Source: DASRDE01 sp035938175
Lineage (GTDB): Bacteria; Vulcanimicrobiota; Vulcanimicrobiia; Vulcanimicrobiales; Vulcanimicrobiaceae
Direction of reading: 5' to 3'
Length of the DNA: 64,000 nucleotides
NCBI GenBank assembly: GCA_035938175.1
Contig: DASZHD010000016.1
Span: 1-64,000, forward strand
The position numbers and the translations under genes were made by a program. Below are positions 34,191-41,949 of this stretch, in pieces. Below the pieces are notes generated by a model. That model saw only the letters and a program-made list of their open reading frames with translations, had not been told where the DNA came from and did no database searches. Each line of letters begins with the position of its first letter. Position 1 is the first letter of the stretch.

Positions 34191-35366
34191 TCAGTACGTT
34201 GCTGCCGCCGACGGTGAAATCGATACATCGGCTTGACCGCCCGCGCCTGTAACGGCGGGAGTTTGCTGCGTATTCACCGGTTGTATCGACTCGAAGTCGG
34301 GATAGTCGAACGAGACGGCATAGACGACATACGTGTCCCCCACCGCCATCGTCGGGCTATTGCACGGCGGCACGTTACACGCGCCGAGATTCGCGGGCAA
34401 GTTTCCGGAGAGCAAGCCGGTTCCCGTTAACGGCCCCACGGTGTAGAACGAATTGTTGGTGAGGTCGTGCACGAAAATCAACGTTTCGCTGATTCGCGGA
34501 TCGGAGGGAACCGCGACGCTTACGGTTCCGCCGCCATCCTTGCTCGCGTCACCGGTAAAGACCGGTGCCGGCAGCGCCGGCAACGGCGAGAGCGACTTCA
34601 GCGTCGCCTGCGACGTGAACGATGCCGCTGACGCGTTGGCTGCGGGTACCGTCGTCGTCATCGTATACGTGCCGCCGACCGGCGCAGCTTCGAACGCGGT
34701 AAATCCGGCCAAGTATCCTTCGAAGGGCGGCGAGCTCGGGAAATCGACGTTGTTGAATACGCTGATTCCCTTGGCAGGCGGCCCGACGAGGAACGGCTCG
34801 GGATCGGTTGGCGCCGGCGTTTTTGTTCCGGACGGCGGCGCAACGGCGGTGCTGGCTTCGTAGAACGGAAGCGAGTACGTCGGATTTACACCGGACGACG
34901 GATTGGCGTTGCCGGGATAAAAGTTCGACGCGGTATTCGTTGCGTTGAACGGTCCGAGTCCGCCGCCGTAGACGCCGCCGGCGGTACCGAACGTCGTGCT
35001 GGGCGGCGGTGAAGCCGTTTGCGACGTTGCGTTGATCGTGGACGTACCACCGTCGGCACCGGAACCGCCGGCACCGTTGGCCGGCAGCGTATTCGTCGGA
35101 ACGGTGAATCCCGACGGCCCGGCGATCGATGGCGTATCTACGAGAAACGCGCTCAGTCCGTTCGCTTGGCGCATGTACGCAACGACGTTGAGCCCTACGG
35201 TTCCGTCCTGCAGACGTGCGGTTCCGACGGCGAATGTCGGCTTGCCGAACGTCTGCAGATTAACGGGATTTTGCGGAGGAACCCACGCCGTTCCGTTGGT
35301 TACGCTGCTGCATGCCGGCAACGCGAGGAATGCAATCGATGCAAGCAGTTTCAACGAGTTTTTCAA
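34191..35366 (-). CDS. outer-membrane-type lipoprotein co-encoded with the TonB receptor
   Basis: I do not recognise a family. The 391-residue product has a lipoprotein signal (MKNSLKLLASIAFLALPAC, lipobox LPAC). Its sequence is low in charged residues and rich in Gly, Ser, Thr, Pro and Asn, with a Gly/Ala/Thr-rich middle (about 95-190). The C-terminal part contains repeated strand-like segments such as SETLIFVHDLTNNSFYTVG and GDTYVVYAVSFDYPDF, consistent with beta-sandwich or Ig-like folds. It starts one base after the stop of the TonB-dependent receptor, so the two must be translated together. By position it resembles a surface partner (SusD-like role), but it has no SusD sequence features. 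Confidence 0.6.
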   Translation of the reverse strand: MKNSLKLLASIAFLALPACSSVTNGTAWVPPQNPVNLQTFGKPTFAVGTARLQDGTVGLNVVAYMRQANGLSAFLVDTPSIAGPSGFTVPTNTLPANGAGGSGADGGTSTINATSQTASPPPSTTFGTAGGVYGGGLGPFNATNTASNFYPGNANPSSGVNPTYSLPFYEASTAVAPPSGTKTPAPTDPEPFLVGPPAKGISVFNNVDFPSSPPFEGYLAGFTAFEAAPVGGTYTMTTTVPAANASAASFTSQATLKSLSPLPALPAPVFTGDASKDGGGTVSVAVPSDPRISETLIFVHDLTNNSFYTVGPLTGTGLLSGNLPANLGACNVPPCNSPTMAVGDTYVVYAVSFDYPDFESIQPVNTQQTPAVTGAGGQADVSISPSAAATY

Positions 35367-35367
35367 A

Positions 35368-38300
35368 TCAGCGTCCCCCCACGTGGAATTGATAGTACAG
35401 GTAGTACGTGCGGCCTTGACCGTTGGGAACGTGAACGTACGCGCACGTACCGCAGATCAGCGATCCGTAATTCGACGGGGCGCCGGGCGGACGCTGGCCG
35501 CTCAGCGGTCCCGACACGCCGTAGGCGACTGGCTGGTACACGGGATTGAGTTCGAATCCCGGGATGAAGTTATTACCGTACGAATCCGAAAGAATCGGTC
35601 CCGTGTGTCCGTAATCGACGCCGTTCGGGAAAGTCGGTCCGGAATAGATCTCGTTGAAGAGATTGTTGACCGTAAGTCCGATTTTGCCCGGCCCGACGTC
35701 CTTTTCGAGCGTCAGTTCGGCAACGAGATTCGGATGCGTCAGTTCGTCGTTTGCGAAGGTGCCTTCGGCCGTTCCGCGTGACGCGGCGATATTCGGCTTC
35801 AGACACGAACCGGGATTCGTCGGATCCGCATATTGAACGGAACTGTTTCCACAGTCGTTGGACGAGGGCAGAATCTTCGGCTCGCCGCCGAGCACCTGGA
35901 GCACGTTCGTGCCCTGACCGTACGGATAGCCTTCATCGTAGAACCACTGCGTTTGCAGGCGCCAGCCGTGGTAATCGTAGTTCAGCGTAAGCGCCGACGA
36001 GAACGGCGTGACGTAATTGACCCGGTAGAGTCCGCCGAATGCGGCCGACGCCTGCGAGATCGCTCCGTTCTCTTCGTTGTTCTGAACGCCCGTTACGTCT
36101 CTGGCGGCGCCGGCAGGAACGTTTGCCGGATCGATGTTTTGGACGACGTGCTGGAACGATGCCGAGATTTGACCTGAAAGGCCGTGCCACGGCGTAATTT
36201 TCGTCAGATATAACTCGAAGCCGTTGCCGATTTCGATACCGGCGTTCGAGAGCAAGCCGAAGTAAGAGTACGCCGGCGTTCCGTCAGGATTGACCTTCGG
36301 GACCGCATATGGATTAACGACTTCGGAGCTGACGTCCAGGTTATACGCGCGCCGGCTCCACGGCGTCATCTTCAGCTCCCAGCCGCCCGCGAACTCGTGC
36401 GAATACGAAAGGTCGTAGTTGCTGTACGTGATCGGGGTAAGCGGTTCGAGCGGTTTACCGAAGTTGCCGTTCCAACCGTTCCAGAAGAGCTGCTCGCCGT
36501 AATTCAAGCACGGCACTGAAAAACCGTACGTCTGCATTCCGCAGGTGGTTGCGATGCCGTGCTGCGTGTAATAGTTGCTGGCATTCGTGATGTTGTATGC
36601 CGTGCCGTAAAACGCCTGAATATCGCTGCTGTTCAAATGCGTCGGCAAACCGGCGTACGGCGCATACGGATTCCACTGCACGCCCGCGTCTTGGAACACG
36701 AAGTTCGGATAGCGCATCGTGCGTCCGTATGCCAAACGAATCGAGTCGTTGCGTCCGGCCGCGTACGAAAGCGCTATGCGCGGCTCCCACGTCGTGGGTG
36801 TGGTTTGTTGCGAAGTCAACGGCAGGAACGTTGCCGTCGGACAATTGCCCGGTCCCATCGGCTTACCGTTGAACAACCCCGTAGCCGGATCGAAATTTTG
36901 GGCGTGAATCAGGTTGCCCTTGGTGTCGTAGACGTTCGCCGGATAGACGTTCCACTGCAGCGGCAGGTAGAACGTCGTGCAATCCGGATTGACTTGCTCC
37001 GGCGGCAGCTGATTGTTACGGGAGTCCACGCGGATGCCGTAATCAGCCTTGAATTGCGCGCTCGGCGTCCAGGTGTCCGAAAGGTAGAGCGAACCTCCCG
37101 TCGGGCTGATGCGATTGCCGTTGATAGCGGGAGGCGGCTGAATCAGCCCGGACTTCGTAAAGCCGGGCTGCGTGTAAATCCATCCGCACGTATCCTGATA
37201 GTTCGTATACGTCACGCCGTTGTTCGTGACCGGCGACGTATACGTGGGATAGAAAATCGCACCCGGCATCGGGTTATATCCGCCGGATCCGTTCGGCCCG
37301 CCCGGGCAGTACTGACCGTTCGGAACGAAATCCAAGTATTCGAAGTTGCCGTTGAACAACGGGTTGAAGAGCGACGTGAGCGGCGAGATCGTTTCGAGGA
37401 CCGGCGTATCGCGATAGAGCGCGCCGCCGCCTTTGAGCAGGTGCTGCGAGCTGAGTTGATGCGTCAGGTCGAGATTCCAAGATTGATCGAATCCGCCTTC
37501 CAAGCTCCAAACGTCGCCGCTCGTAAACGGATAAATCGAAATACTATCCTGAATATCCGAAGCTGACGTGTTGTAATACGAAAACGTCGCCAGCGTTCTG
37601 GAGTCCGGCCGAAAATCGAACGCGACCTTTTGCACGCTGTTCTGCAAGAATTCCTGAAAGTACGAACGCCCCGCGAGCGTTTCGTTCACGCTCGTTTGGC
37701 CGGGATACATCGCCGTGAACTCCTGGAATTCTTGGGTCGTCAAACCGGTCCAGTCGCCGCAGATCTTCTGCGTTGGCGCTCCGGACGGAGCTCCGGGCAC
37801 GCTGGTGTAGGTGCCGCACCAATACGGATAGATCTGCTCGCCGGAAGCCAAATCGGAACCGAAGTAACTGGTCCACGCCGGATTACACGTGGCGTAGCAC
37901 ATCGGCACATTCAGATTGCCGCCGGGATTGTAGATATTGCTCATGCCGTAGCCGGCGGCCAAACGATGCCAGCCGATATCGGTAAAGTACTGCAGATCGT
38001 ACCGGTTTCCGGCGCCGAAGTTGTAGACGAAATTGTTGGTGAACTCGCGGTCTTCGGTGAGCTGCAAGCTTCCGTAGGAGCCGTTGAGCACCGAATTCGA
38101 CTCGAGATCCCCGCCGTATTTCGGGGCCGTGTTCGCCGCGGTATAGCTGATATAATCAGAAGTGCGGCCGCTCGGCGTTGCGATGCCGTATCCCATTGCC
38201 AAGGCGTGATAGAAGCCCGGGAATCCGGCGCCTCCGATAAAGTCGAACTGCCCCGGATACGTGCCGCGCCGCACCGTAGTGTTGATCGTGCCGACACCCG

Positions 38301-39003
38301 AGTTGCCGAACGAGGCATCTTCCGAACCCGGCGAAACCTGAACGGACTGCAGGCCGAACGAGGGCATCGTGTAGTTGTTGACGTTCTGATTCGTATACGG
38401 GTTGATCATGGGAACGCCGTCGATCTCGTAGTCGACGTTGTTCGATCGTCCGCCGCGAATCGACGGCGCCTGTCCGACGGTGTAGCTCGCACCCGGAAGC
38501 GCGTGGACGAGGTTCTTCTCGCTAATATTGAGCGGGTTACCCTGAATGGCTTGAATTTGCGCCTGCGTCACTGAGTAAGTGTCTGCAGTCTGCGTCGGCT
38601 GGAAGGCGCCACCCCCCGCCCTCGAGCTTATTCTTGCGATCGTTTTGAGTTCTTTCGTCAGACGCATACTGACGCGCACCGACTGGTCGGCGAAAGCCGA
38701 TACGCCGGCTTGCAGCGCGTTCTGGTAACCCGGCGCTTCAAACGAAATCACATAGGTGTCCGGAGCGACGCCGGCGATCGCGTAATACCCGTGCGCGTCG
38801 GTTTTTGCTCGATAAATCCCCGACGGCGACGTGGCCGCAACGCTAACCCCGGCAATCGGGGCACCCGATTCATCCGTGACGTAACCGTCAATCGTCGCGA
38901 CCGTCCCGGCGAGCACGATGCCGGAGCTTTGCAAAACGAAGACGAGAATCAGGACAATCGAGGCATAGACGTAATATGAACAACGTCGTAAGCCAAAAAG
39001 CAT
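35368..39003 (-). CDS. TonB-dependent receptor with N-terminal carboxypeptidase-regulatory-like domain
   Basis: The 1211-residue protein is an outer-membrane transporter. After the signal segment (YASIVLILVFVLQSSGIVLAG) comes a carboxypeptidase-regulatory-like domain (GYVTDESGAPIAGVSV, DAHGYYAIAGVAPDTYVISF) and then the plug: LVHALPGASYTVGQAPSIRG followed by NNVDYEIDGVPMINPYTN. The rest is a large barrel rich in Tyr, Asn and Gly. The end reads YYLYYQFHVGGR, so the usual C-terminal aromatic residue is absent. No clear TonB box was found. ATG 39003 follows GGAGGG at four bases. A terminator-shaped hairpin sits in its short leader. The ligand is unknown; oligosaccharide uptake is suggested by the divergent chitinase. 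Confidence 0.85.
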   Translation of the reverse strand: MLFGLRRCSYYVYASIVLILVFVLQSSGIVLAGTVATIDGYVTDESGAPIAGVSVAATSPSGIYRAKTDAHGYYAIAGVAPDTYVISFEAPGYQNALQAGVSAFADQSVRVSMRLTKELKTIARISSRAGGGAFQPTQTADTYSVTQAQIQAIQGNPLNISEKNLVHALPGASYTVGQAPSIRGGRSNNVDYEIDGVPMINPYTNQNVNNYTMPSFGLQSVQVSPGSEDASFGNSGVGTINTTVRRGTYPGQFDFIGGAGFPGFYHALAMGYGIATPSGRTSDYISYTAANTAPKYGGDLESNSVLNGSYGSLQLTEDREFTNNFVYNFGAGNRYDLQYFTDIGWHRLAAGYGMSNIYNPGGNLNVPMCYATCNPAWTSYFGSDLASGEQIYPYWCGTYTSVPGAPSGAPTQKICGDWTGLTTQEFQEFTAMYPGQTSVNETLAGRSYFQEFLQNSVQKVAFDFRPDSRTLATFSYYNTSASDIQDSISIYPFTSGDVWSLEGGFDQSWNLDLTHQLSSQHLLKGGGALYRDTPVLETISPLTSLFNPLFNGNFEYLDFVPNGQYCPGGPNGSGGYNPMPGAIFYPTYTSPVTNNGVTYTNYQDTCGWIYTQPGFTKSGLIQPPPAINGNRISPTGGSLYLSDTWTPSAQFKADYGIRVDSRNNQLPPEQVNPDCTTFYLPLQWNVYPANVYDTKGNLIHAQNFDPATGLFNGKPMGPGNCPTATFLPLTSQQTTPTTWEPRIALSYAAGRNDSIRLAYGRTMRYPNFVFQDAGVQWNPYAPYAGLPTHLNSSDIQAFYGTAYNITNASNYYTQHGIATTCGMQTYGFSVPCLNYGEQLFWNGWNGNFGKPLEPLTPITYSNYDLSYSHEFAGGWELKMTPWSRRAYNLDVSSEVVNPYAVPKVNPDGTPAYSYFGLLSNAGIEIGNGFELYLTKITPWHGLSGQISASFQHVVQNIDPANVPAGAARDVTGVQNNEENGAISQASAAFGGLYRVNYVTPFSSALTLNYDYHGWRLQTQWFYDEGYPYGQGTNVLQVLGGEPKILPSSNDCGNSSVQYADPTNPGSCLKPNIAASRGTAEGTFANDELTHPNLVAELTLEKDVGPGKIGLTVNNLFNEIYSGPTFPNGVDYGHTGPILSDSYGNNFIPGFELNPVYQPVAYGVSGPLSGQRPPGAPSNYGSLICGTCAYVHVPNGQGRTYYLYYQFHVGGR

Positions 39004-39037
39004 ACGTCCCTCCACAGATCTTCAGGAAGAGCTCACC

Positions 39038-39079
39038 AAAAAATAAAGCCAGTCCGGGACGTCCGCCCCTACTGGCTTT
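39038..39079 (-). promoter_or_regulatory. terminator-shaped leader hairpin upstream of the TonB receptor
   Basis: On the minus strand AAAGCCAGT (39079-39071) pairs with ACTGGCTTT (39053-39045). Inside, GGGGCG-GA-CGTCCC forms a second helix, separated by A on one side and GG on the other. The strand continues TTTATTTTTT, giving the shape of an intrinsic terminator 34 bases before the ATG. A near copy with a compensating pair change precedes the sugar-porter gene (41888-41927). Confidence 0.65.
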
Positions 39080-39084
39080 CGCAT

Positions 39085-39113
39085 ATAATACACCCTTAAA
39101 GTGGGATTGACTA
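39085..39113 (-). promoter_or_regulatory. putative promoter of the TonB receptor operon
   Basis: On the minus strand TATTAT (39085-39090) lies 17 bases after TAGTCA (39108-39113, four of six consensus bases). Transcription would begin about 39078, almost exactly at the first base of the leader hairpin. Confidence 0.45.
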
Positions 39114-39194
39114 GTCCCCTCGAAAAAAATTTTTTGAACGGTGCATCGCGAACACGTGCGCCGGAATTTTTGCAAGTTTTCTTAGGAGAAGAAT

Positions 39195-39254
39195 ATGCAG
39201 CGGAAAGCGTTTGTGGCCGAGGCGCGGCGTCACGGCGCGAGAAACGGTGAATGA
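39195..39254 (+). CDS. 19-codon leader peptide upstream of the chitinase
   Basis: An ATG at 39195 follows AGGAGAAGAAT, a better ribosome-binding site than that of the chitinase. It encodes MQRKAFVAEARRHGARNGE and stops at 39252-39254, one base before the chitinase ATG. Translation of this small basic peptide would deliver ribosomes to the chitinase start. Whether the peptide itself matters is unknown. Confidence 0.45.
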   Translation: MQRKAFVAEARRHGARNGE

Positions 39255-39255
39255 C

Positions 39256-40413
39256 ATGAAAAAAATGTCGATACTGGCCGCAGTTTGTGCGATACTCGGC
39301 GTCGGCTCGCCGCACGTACAGGCGCTTGCCCGGCAGCACGTTATCGTCGGCTATTACATGGGCGAAATGCCCGTCTCCAAGATTCCGGCTTCCATGCTGA
39401 CGCACGTGATCTACTCGTTCGCCGAACCCGGGCCCGACAACAAATGCATTCCGCCGTCGGCGCAGCAACGCCAAACCCTCGCGCAGCTTCGAGCGCTCCG
39501 CGACGCGCATCCGGGGTTGTACGTCACGACGTCGATCGGCGGATGGAGTGCGGCAAAGAACTATTCGAACGTCGCGCTGACGCCTCGGTCGCGCGCCGCC
39601 TTCGCAAGCAGCTGCATCGAAGAGTACGTCGTCGCTCCGGGGCTCGACGGCATCGACATCGACTGGGAGTTTCCGGTCAGCGGCGGCGACACGGGTATGA
39701 TCAACCGCCCGCAGGATCGGGCCGACGTCACGCTCCTGCTGCGCGAACTTCGCCGGCAGCTCGATGCGCTGGGTAACCGCACCCACCGGCACTATTTTCT
39801 GACGGCCGCAATCCCGGCGGGCCGATGGCAGAGCGCGGGACCGTACGATCCGGCGCGCAGCTACGATTTGCGGGCCGTGGCGCAAATCGTCGACTGGATG
39901 AACGTCATGACGTACGACATGAATCAAGGCTTCTCGCCCGTGAGCGGCTTCAACAGCCCGCTGTATCCGGATCCGCCCGGCGCTCCGGTGGCGCCGCTCC
40001 AGCGCAAACTCAACAACATCGCCGGCGCGGTCCAGTACTTTGAAGATCGTGGCGTCCCGGCAAACAAGATCGCCCTGGGTGTGCCGTTTTACGGGCGCGG
40101 ATTCATGAACGTTTCATCGAAGAACGCGGGGTTGTATTCCAAATACAAGGGCATCTACGACGAAACGCCGTGGTTCCGTGTGGAAAACGAGCTGTTGAAA
40201 GATCCGGCGTGGGAACGGCACTGGAGCGCCGCGGTGCAGGTGCCGTGGATTTACAATCCGGTGCACCACATCTTTTTCAGCTACGACGATCCGCATTCAA
40301 TTCGTCTGAAAGCCGGTTTCGCGCGCCGCAAACATCTGCTCGGAACGATGTTCTGGGTTCTGGGCGAGGACGACGAGCAGAACTCGCTTCTTCGCGCCCT
40401 CTACCGGCAGTGA
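39256..40413 (+). CDS. secreted glycoside hydrolase family 18 chitinase
   Basis: The 385-residue enzyme should hydrolyse beta-1,4-N-acetylglucosamine chains. A signal peptide (MKKMSILAAVCAILGVGSPHVQA) is followed by one GH18 barrel: VGYYMGEMPVSKIP, YVTTSIGGWS (the SxGG motif) and the catalytic DGIDIDWEFP (Asp131, Asp134, Asp136, catalytic Glu138). Later come MTYDMNQGF (substrate Tyr/Asp) and LGVPFYGRGF, with MFWVLGEDD near the end. No chitin-binding domain is attached. ATG 39256 lies one base after a leader peptide stop; upstream GTG 39211 would place 15 polar residues before the signal. It is divergent from the TonB receptor, suggesting joint carbohydrate use. Confidence 0.92.
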   Translation: MKKMSILAAVCAILGVGSPHVQALARQHVIVGYYMGEMPVSKIPASMLTHVIYSFAEPGPDNKCIPPSAQQRQTLAQLRALRDAHPGLYVTTSIGGWSAAKNYSNVALTPRSRAAFASSCIEEYVVAPGLDGIDIDWEFPVSGGDTGMINRPQDRADVTLLLRELRRQLDALGNRTHRHYFLTAAIPAGRWQSAGPYDPARSYDLRAVAQIVDWMNVMTYDMNQGFSPVSGFNSPLYPDPPGAPVAPLQRKLNNIAGAVQYFEDRGVPANKIALGVPFYGRGFMNVSSKNAGLYSKYKGIYDETPWFRVENELLKDPAWERHWSAAVQVPWIYNPVHHIFFSYDDPHSIRLKAGFARRKHLLGTMFWVLGEDDEQNSLLRALYRQ

Positions 40414-40438
40414 GGATCGGGCTGTGCTAAGGGCGAGA

Positions 40439-40457
40439 GGCCGCGAGTATTGCGGCC
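40439..40457. terminator. possible bidirectional terminator between convergent genes
   Basis: GGCCGC (40439-40444) pairs with GCGGCC (40452-40457) around a GAGTATT loop, followed by CCTGCTTTAT. It lies between the convergent chitinase and EXORDIUM-like genes, but T-runs are poor. Confidence 0.4.
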
Positions 40458-40474
40458 CCTGCTTTATCGTCCGG

Positions 40475-41698
40475 TTACGGCAAGTTCGGATCGTTGTATT
40501 GCACTTTCGGTTCGCCAGGTGACCATGTGTTAATTGGTTGCTTAGTCGTGCAGTTTGTTCCGACCGTGTTGTTTGCAGCCTCGAGGTAGACGTATCCACC
40601 ATACGCGGATCTTTTGAAAATCCAATACTGCGTTACCTGCGTATACAAAAAACCCGGAAGGCCTTGAATTTGGCAGTGCGTGGTTGAAATCACGCCGCGA
40701 TCCGACGCGCAGTTTCCGAGGGAGTCGATCGAACAGGGCGGGGGTTCCGTAGTTGTATCGACACAATTCGTTTGCGCCGTGTCGCTACCACTGGCGGAGT
40801 TGCTCCACAACGATTGGACGTCGAACGACTGGCCGTTCGGAAACGTTTCGTTTGCGACCCTATACCAAGCGCATTTGTCACCGATTTCGTTGTCGCCGGC
40901 GGTACCGTCATTCCATCCGTTAAATTGGGCGTCGGTCTCGGTTTCGGCGATCTCGTGTCCGGCAATTATCGTCTCCGTGCCGAGGAGACCGTCCGGACTG
41001 CAGACCGGGTTGTCTGCATTAAAATCCAGCGATATGAATTCGATATGTCCGGTGCCTGAATTATAGTCGGCGTGCCAAGCGCATGCGTTGCCGGAGACGA
41101 ATCTATAATCATCGCGGCCCGGCGGCAGCACGATAATGTACTCCGCGTTTTCAGGAAAGCCAAAGTGGAGTTGCGCCGTCTGTGCTTCATTTTGCAGCGG
41201 CCCGAGTCCGAGCGGATCCGGCGGAGAGCTGGTATTGTCGTACCAGGATCCTATGAACATTCCGGGGCCGTTTCCCGCATTGCTGTATTGCGTAACGGTT
41301 TGCAACCACGGGCTCAATCCGATACTTTTTACAAAATTGATGAGGTTCGCGGCATACGCTGAATTCGTGTTCGTACCCCATCCCCAAAAATCGATGAATA
41401 CATTTGCGAAATTACTTTGAACGTACCCATTAAAATATTTCAGCGGAGGTTGGTAACACCCCGGACAACTCGCGCTCGATCCGTGGATTCGCGAGAATCC
41501 CGGCGGCCGCATAATGTGCAAAGTAGTCTGATGGTCGATGACTGTGTTTGCATCCAAAGCGATCGATGCTTGGCCGGGCACTACGGATACGGGTTGATTT
41601 TTGCCGGCGGAGACGTCCGACGGAACGGGAGCAGAACCGGCCGAACACGCGTGTAGGCCGACGGCTAGGCAGAACACTAGCGCGAAATAACGTTTCAC
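40475..41698 (-). CDS. EXORDIUM/phosphate-induced-protein-like lipoprotein with HExxE motif
   Basis: This 407-residue exported protein starts with a lipoprotein-type signal (MKRYFALVFCLAVGLHAC). The middle contains VQSNFANVFIDFWGWGTN, TVTQYSN and later AGHEIAETETDAQFNGWND followed by NEIGDKCAW. That 'HE-(I/L/V)-AE ... GW-D ... EIGDKC' arrangement is characteristic of the plant EXORDIUM (phosphate-induced protein 1) family and bacterial or fungal relatives, which look like metalloprotease folds. The catalytic state here is unknown. Many Cys residues in the C-terminal half suggest disulfides. The gene's base composition looks less G+C-rich than its neighbours, a possible sign of transfer. It is convergent with the chitinase. 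Confidence 0.65.
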   Translation of the reverse strand: MKRYFALVFCLAVGLHACSAGSAPVPSDVSAGKNQPVSVVPGQASIALDANTVIDHQTTLHIMRPPGFSRIHGSSASCPGCYQPPLKYFNGYVQSNFANVFIDFWGWGTNTNSAYAANLINFVKSIGLSPWLQTVTQYSNAGNGPGMFIGSWYDNTSSPPDPLGLGPLQNEAQTAQLHFGFPENAEYIIVLPPGRDDYRFVSGNACAWHADYNSGTGHIEFISLDFNADNPVCSPDGLLGTETIIAGHEIAETETDAQFNGWNDGTAGDNEIGDKCAWYRVANETFPNGQSFDVQSLWSNSASGSDTAQTNCVDTTTEPPPCSIDSLGNCASDRGVISTTHCQIQGLPGFLYTQVTQYWIFKRSAYGGYVYLEAANNTVGTNCTTKQPINTWSPGEPKVQYNDPNLP

Positions 41699-41887
41699 GA
41701 TACACCCTTCCTAAAGTCGAAAACCCAGGGCTAATAAACTCGCGCCCACGGGCATTCTCGCAGCATACGTCCTGCTAGCGGTACGGTGTAACTCTCAAAA
41801 TTGATTGGCAAGACGCGATGCCGTCCAGCGAGAGAATCAATGCGAGCTCGCAGGGGCCGCCCGGAAGAGGTAGAGAATGCTCTCTTC

Positions 41888-41927
41888 AGCCAGTAGGGCC
41901 GGACGGCCCGGACTGGCTTTGTTTTTT
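41888..41927 (+). promoter_or_regulatory. terminator-shaped leader hairpin upstream of the sugar porter
   Basis: AGCCAGT (41888-41894) pairs with ACTGGCT (41912-41918), and GGGCCG-GA-CGGCCC forms the inner helix. TTTGTTTTTT follows. It lies 22 bases before the ATG at 41950. The sequence matches the hairpin before the TonB receptor except for a few bases, and one inner pair has changed from G-U to C-G. Confidence 0.65.
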
Positions 41928-41949
41928 GCCCGCGTGAGGGTCGCACCGC

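Noticed and set aside
41888..41927. Guanidine-II (mini-ykkC) riboswitch because of the GGACGG sequence
   Set aside because: That class needs two hairpins with ACGR tetraloops; here the ACG bases take part in the inner helix and there is one hairpin only.
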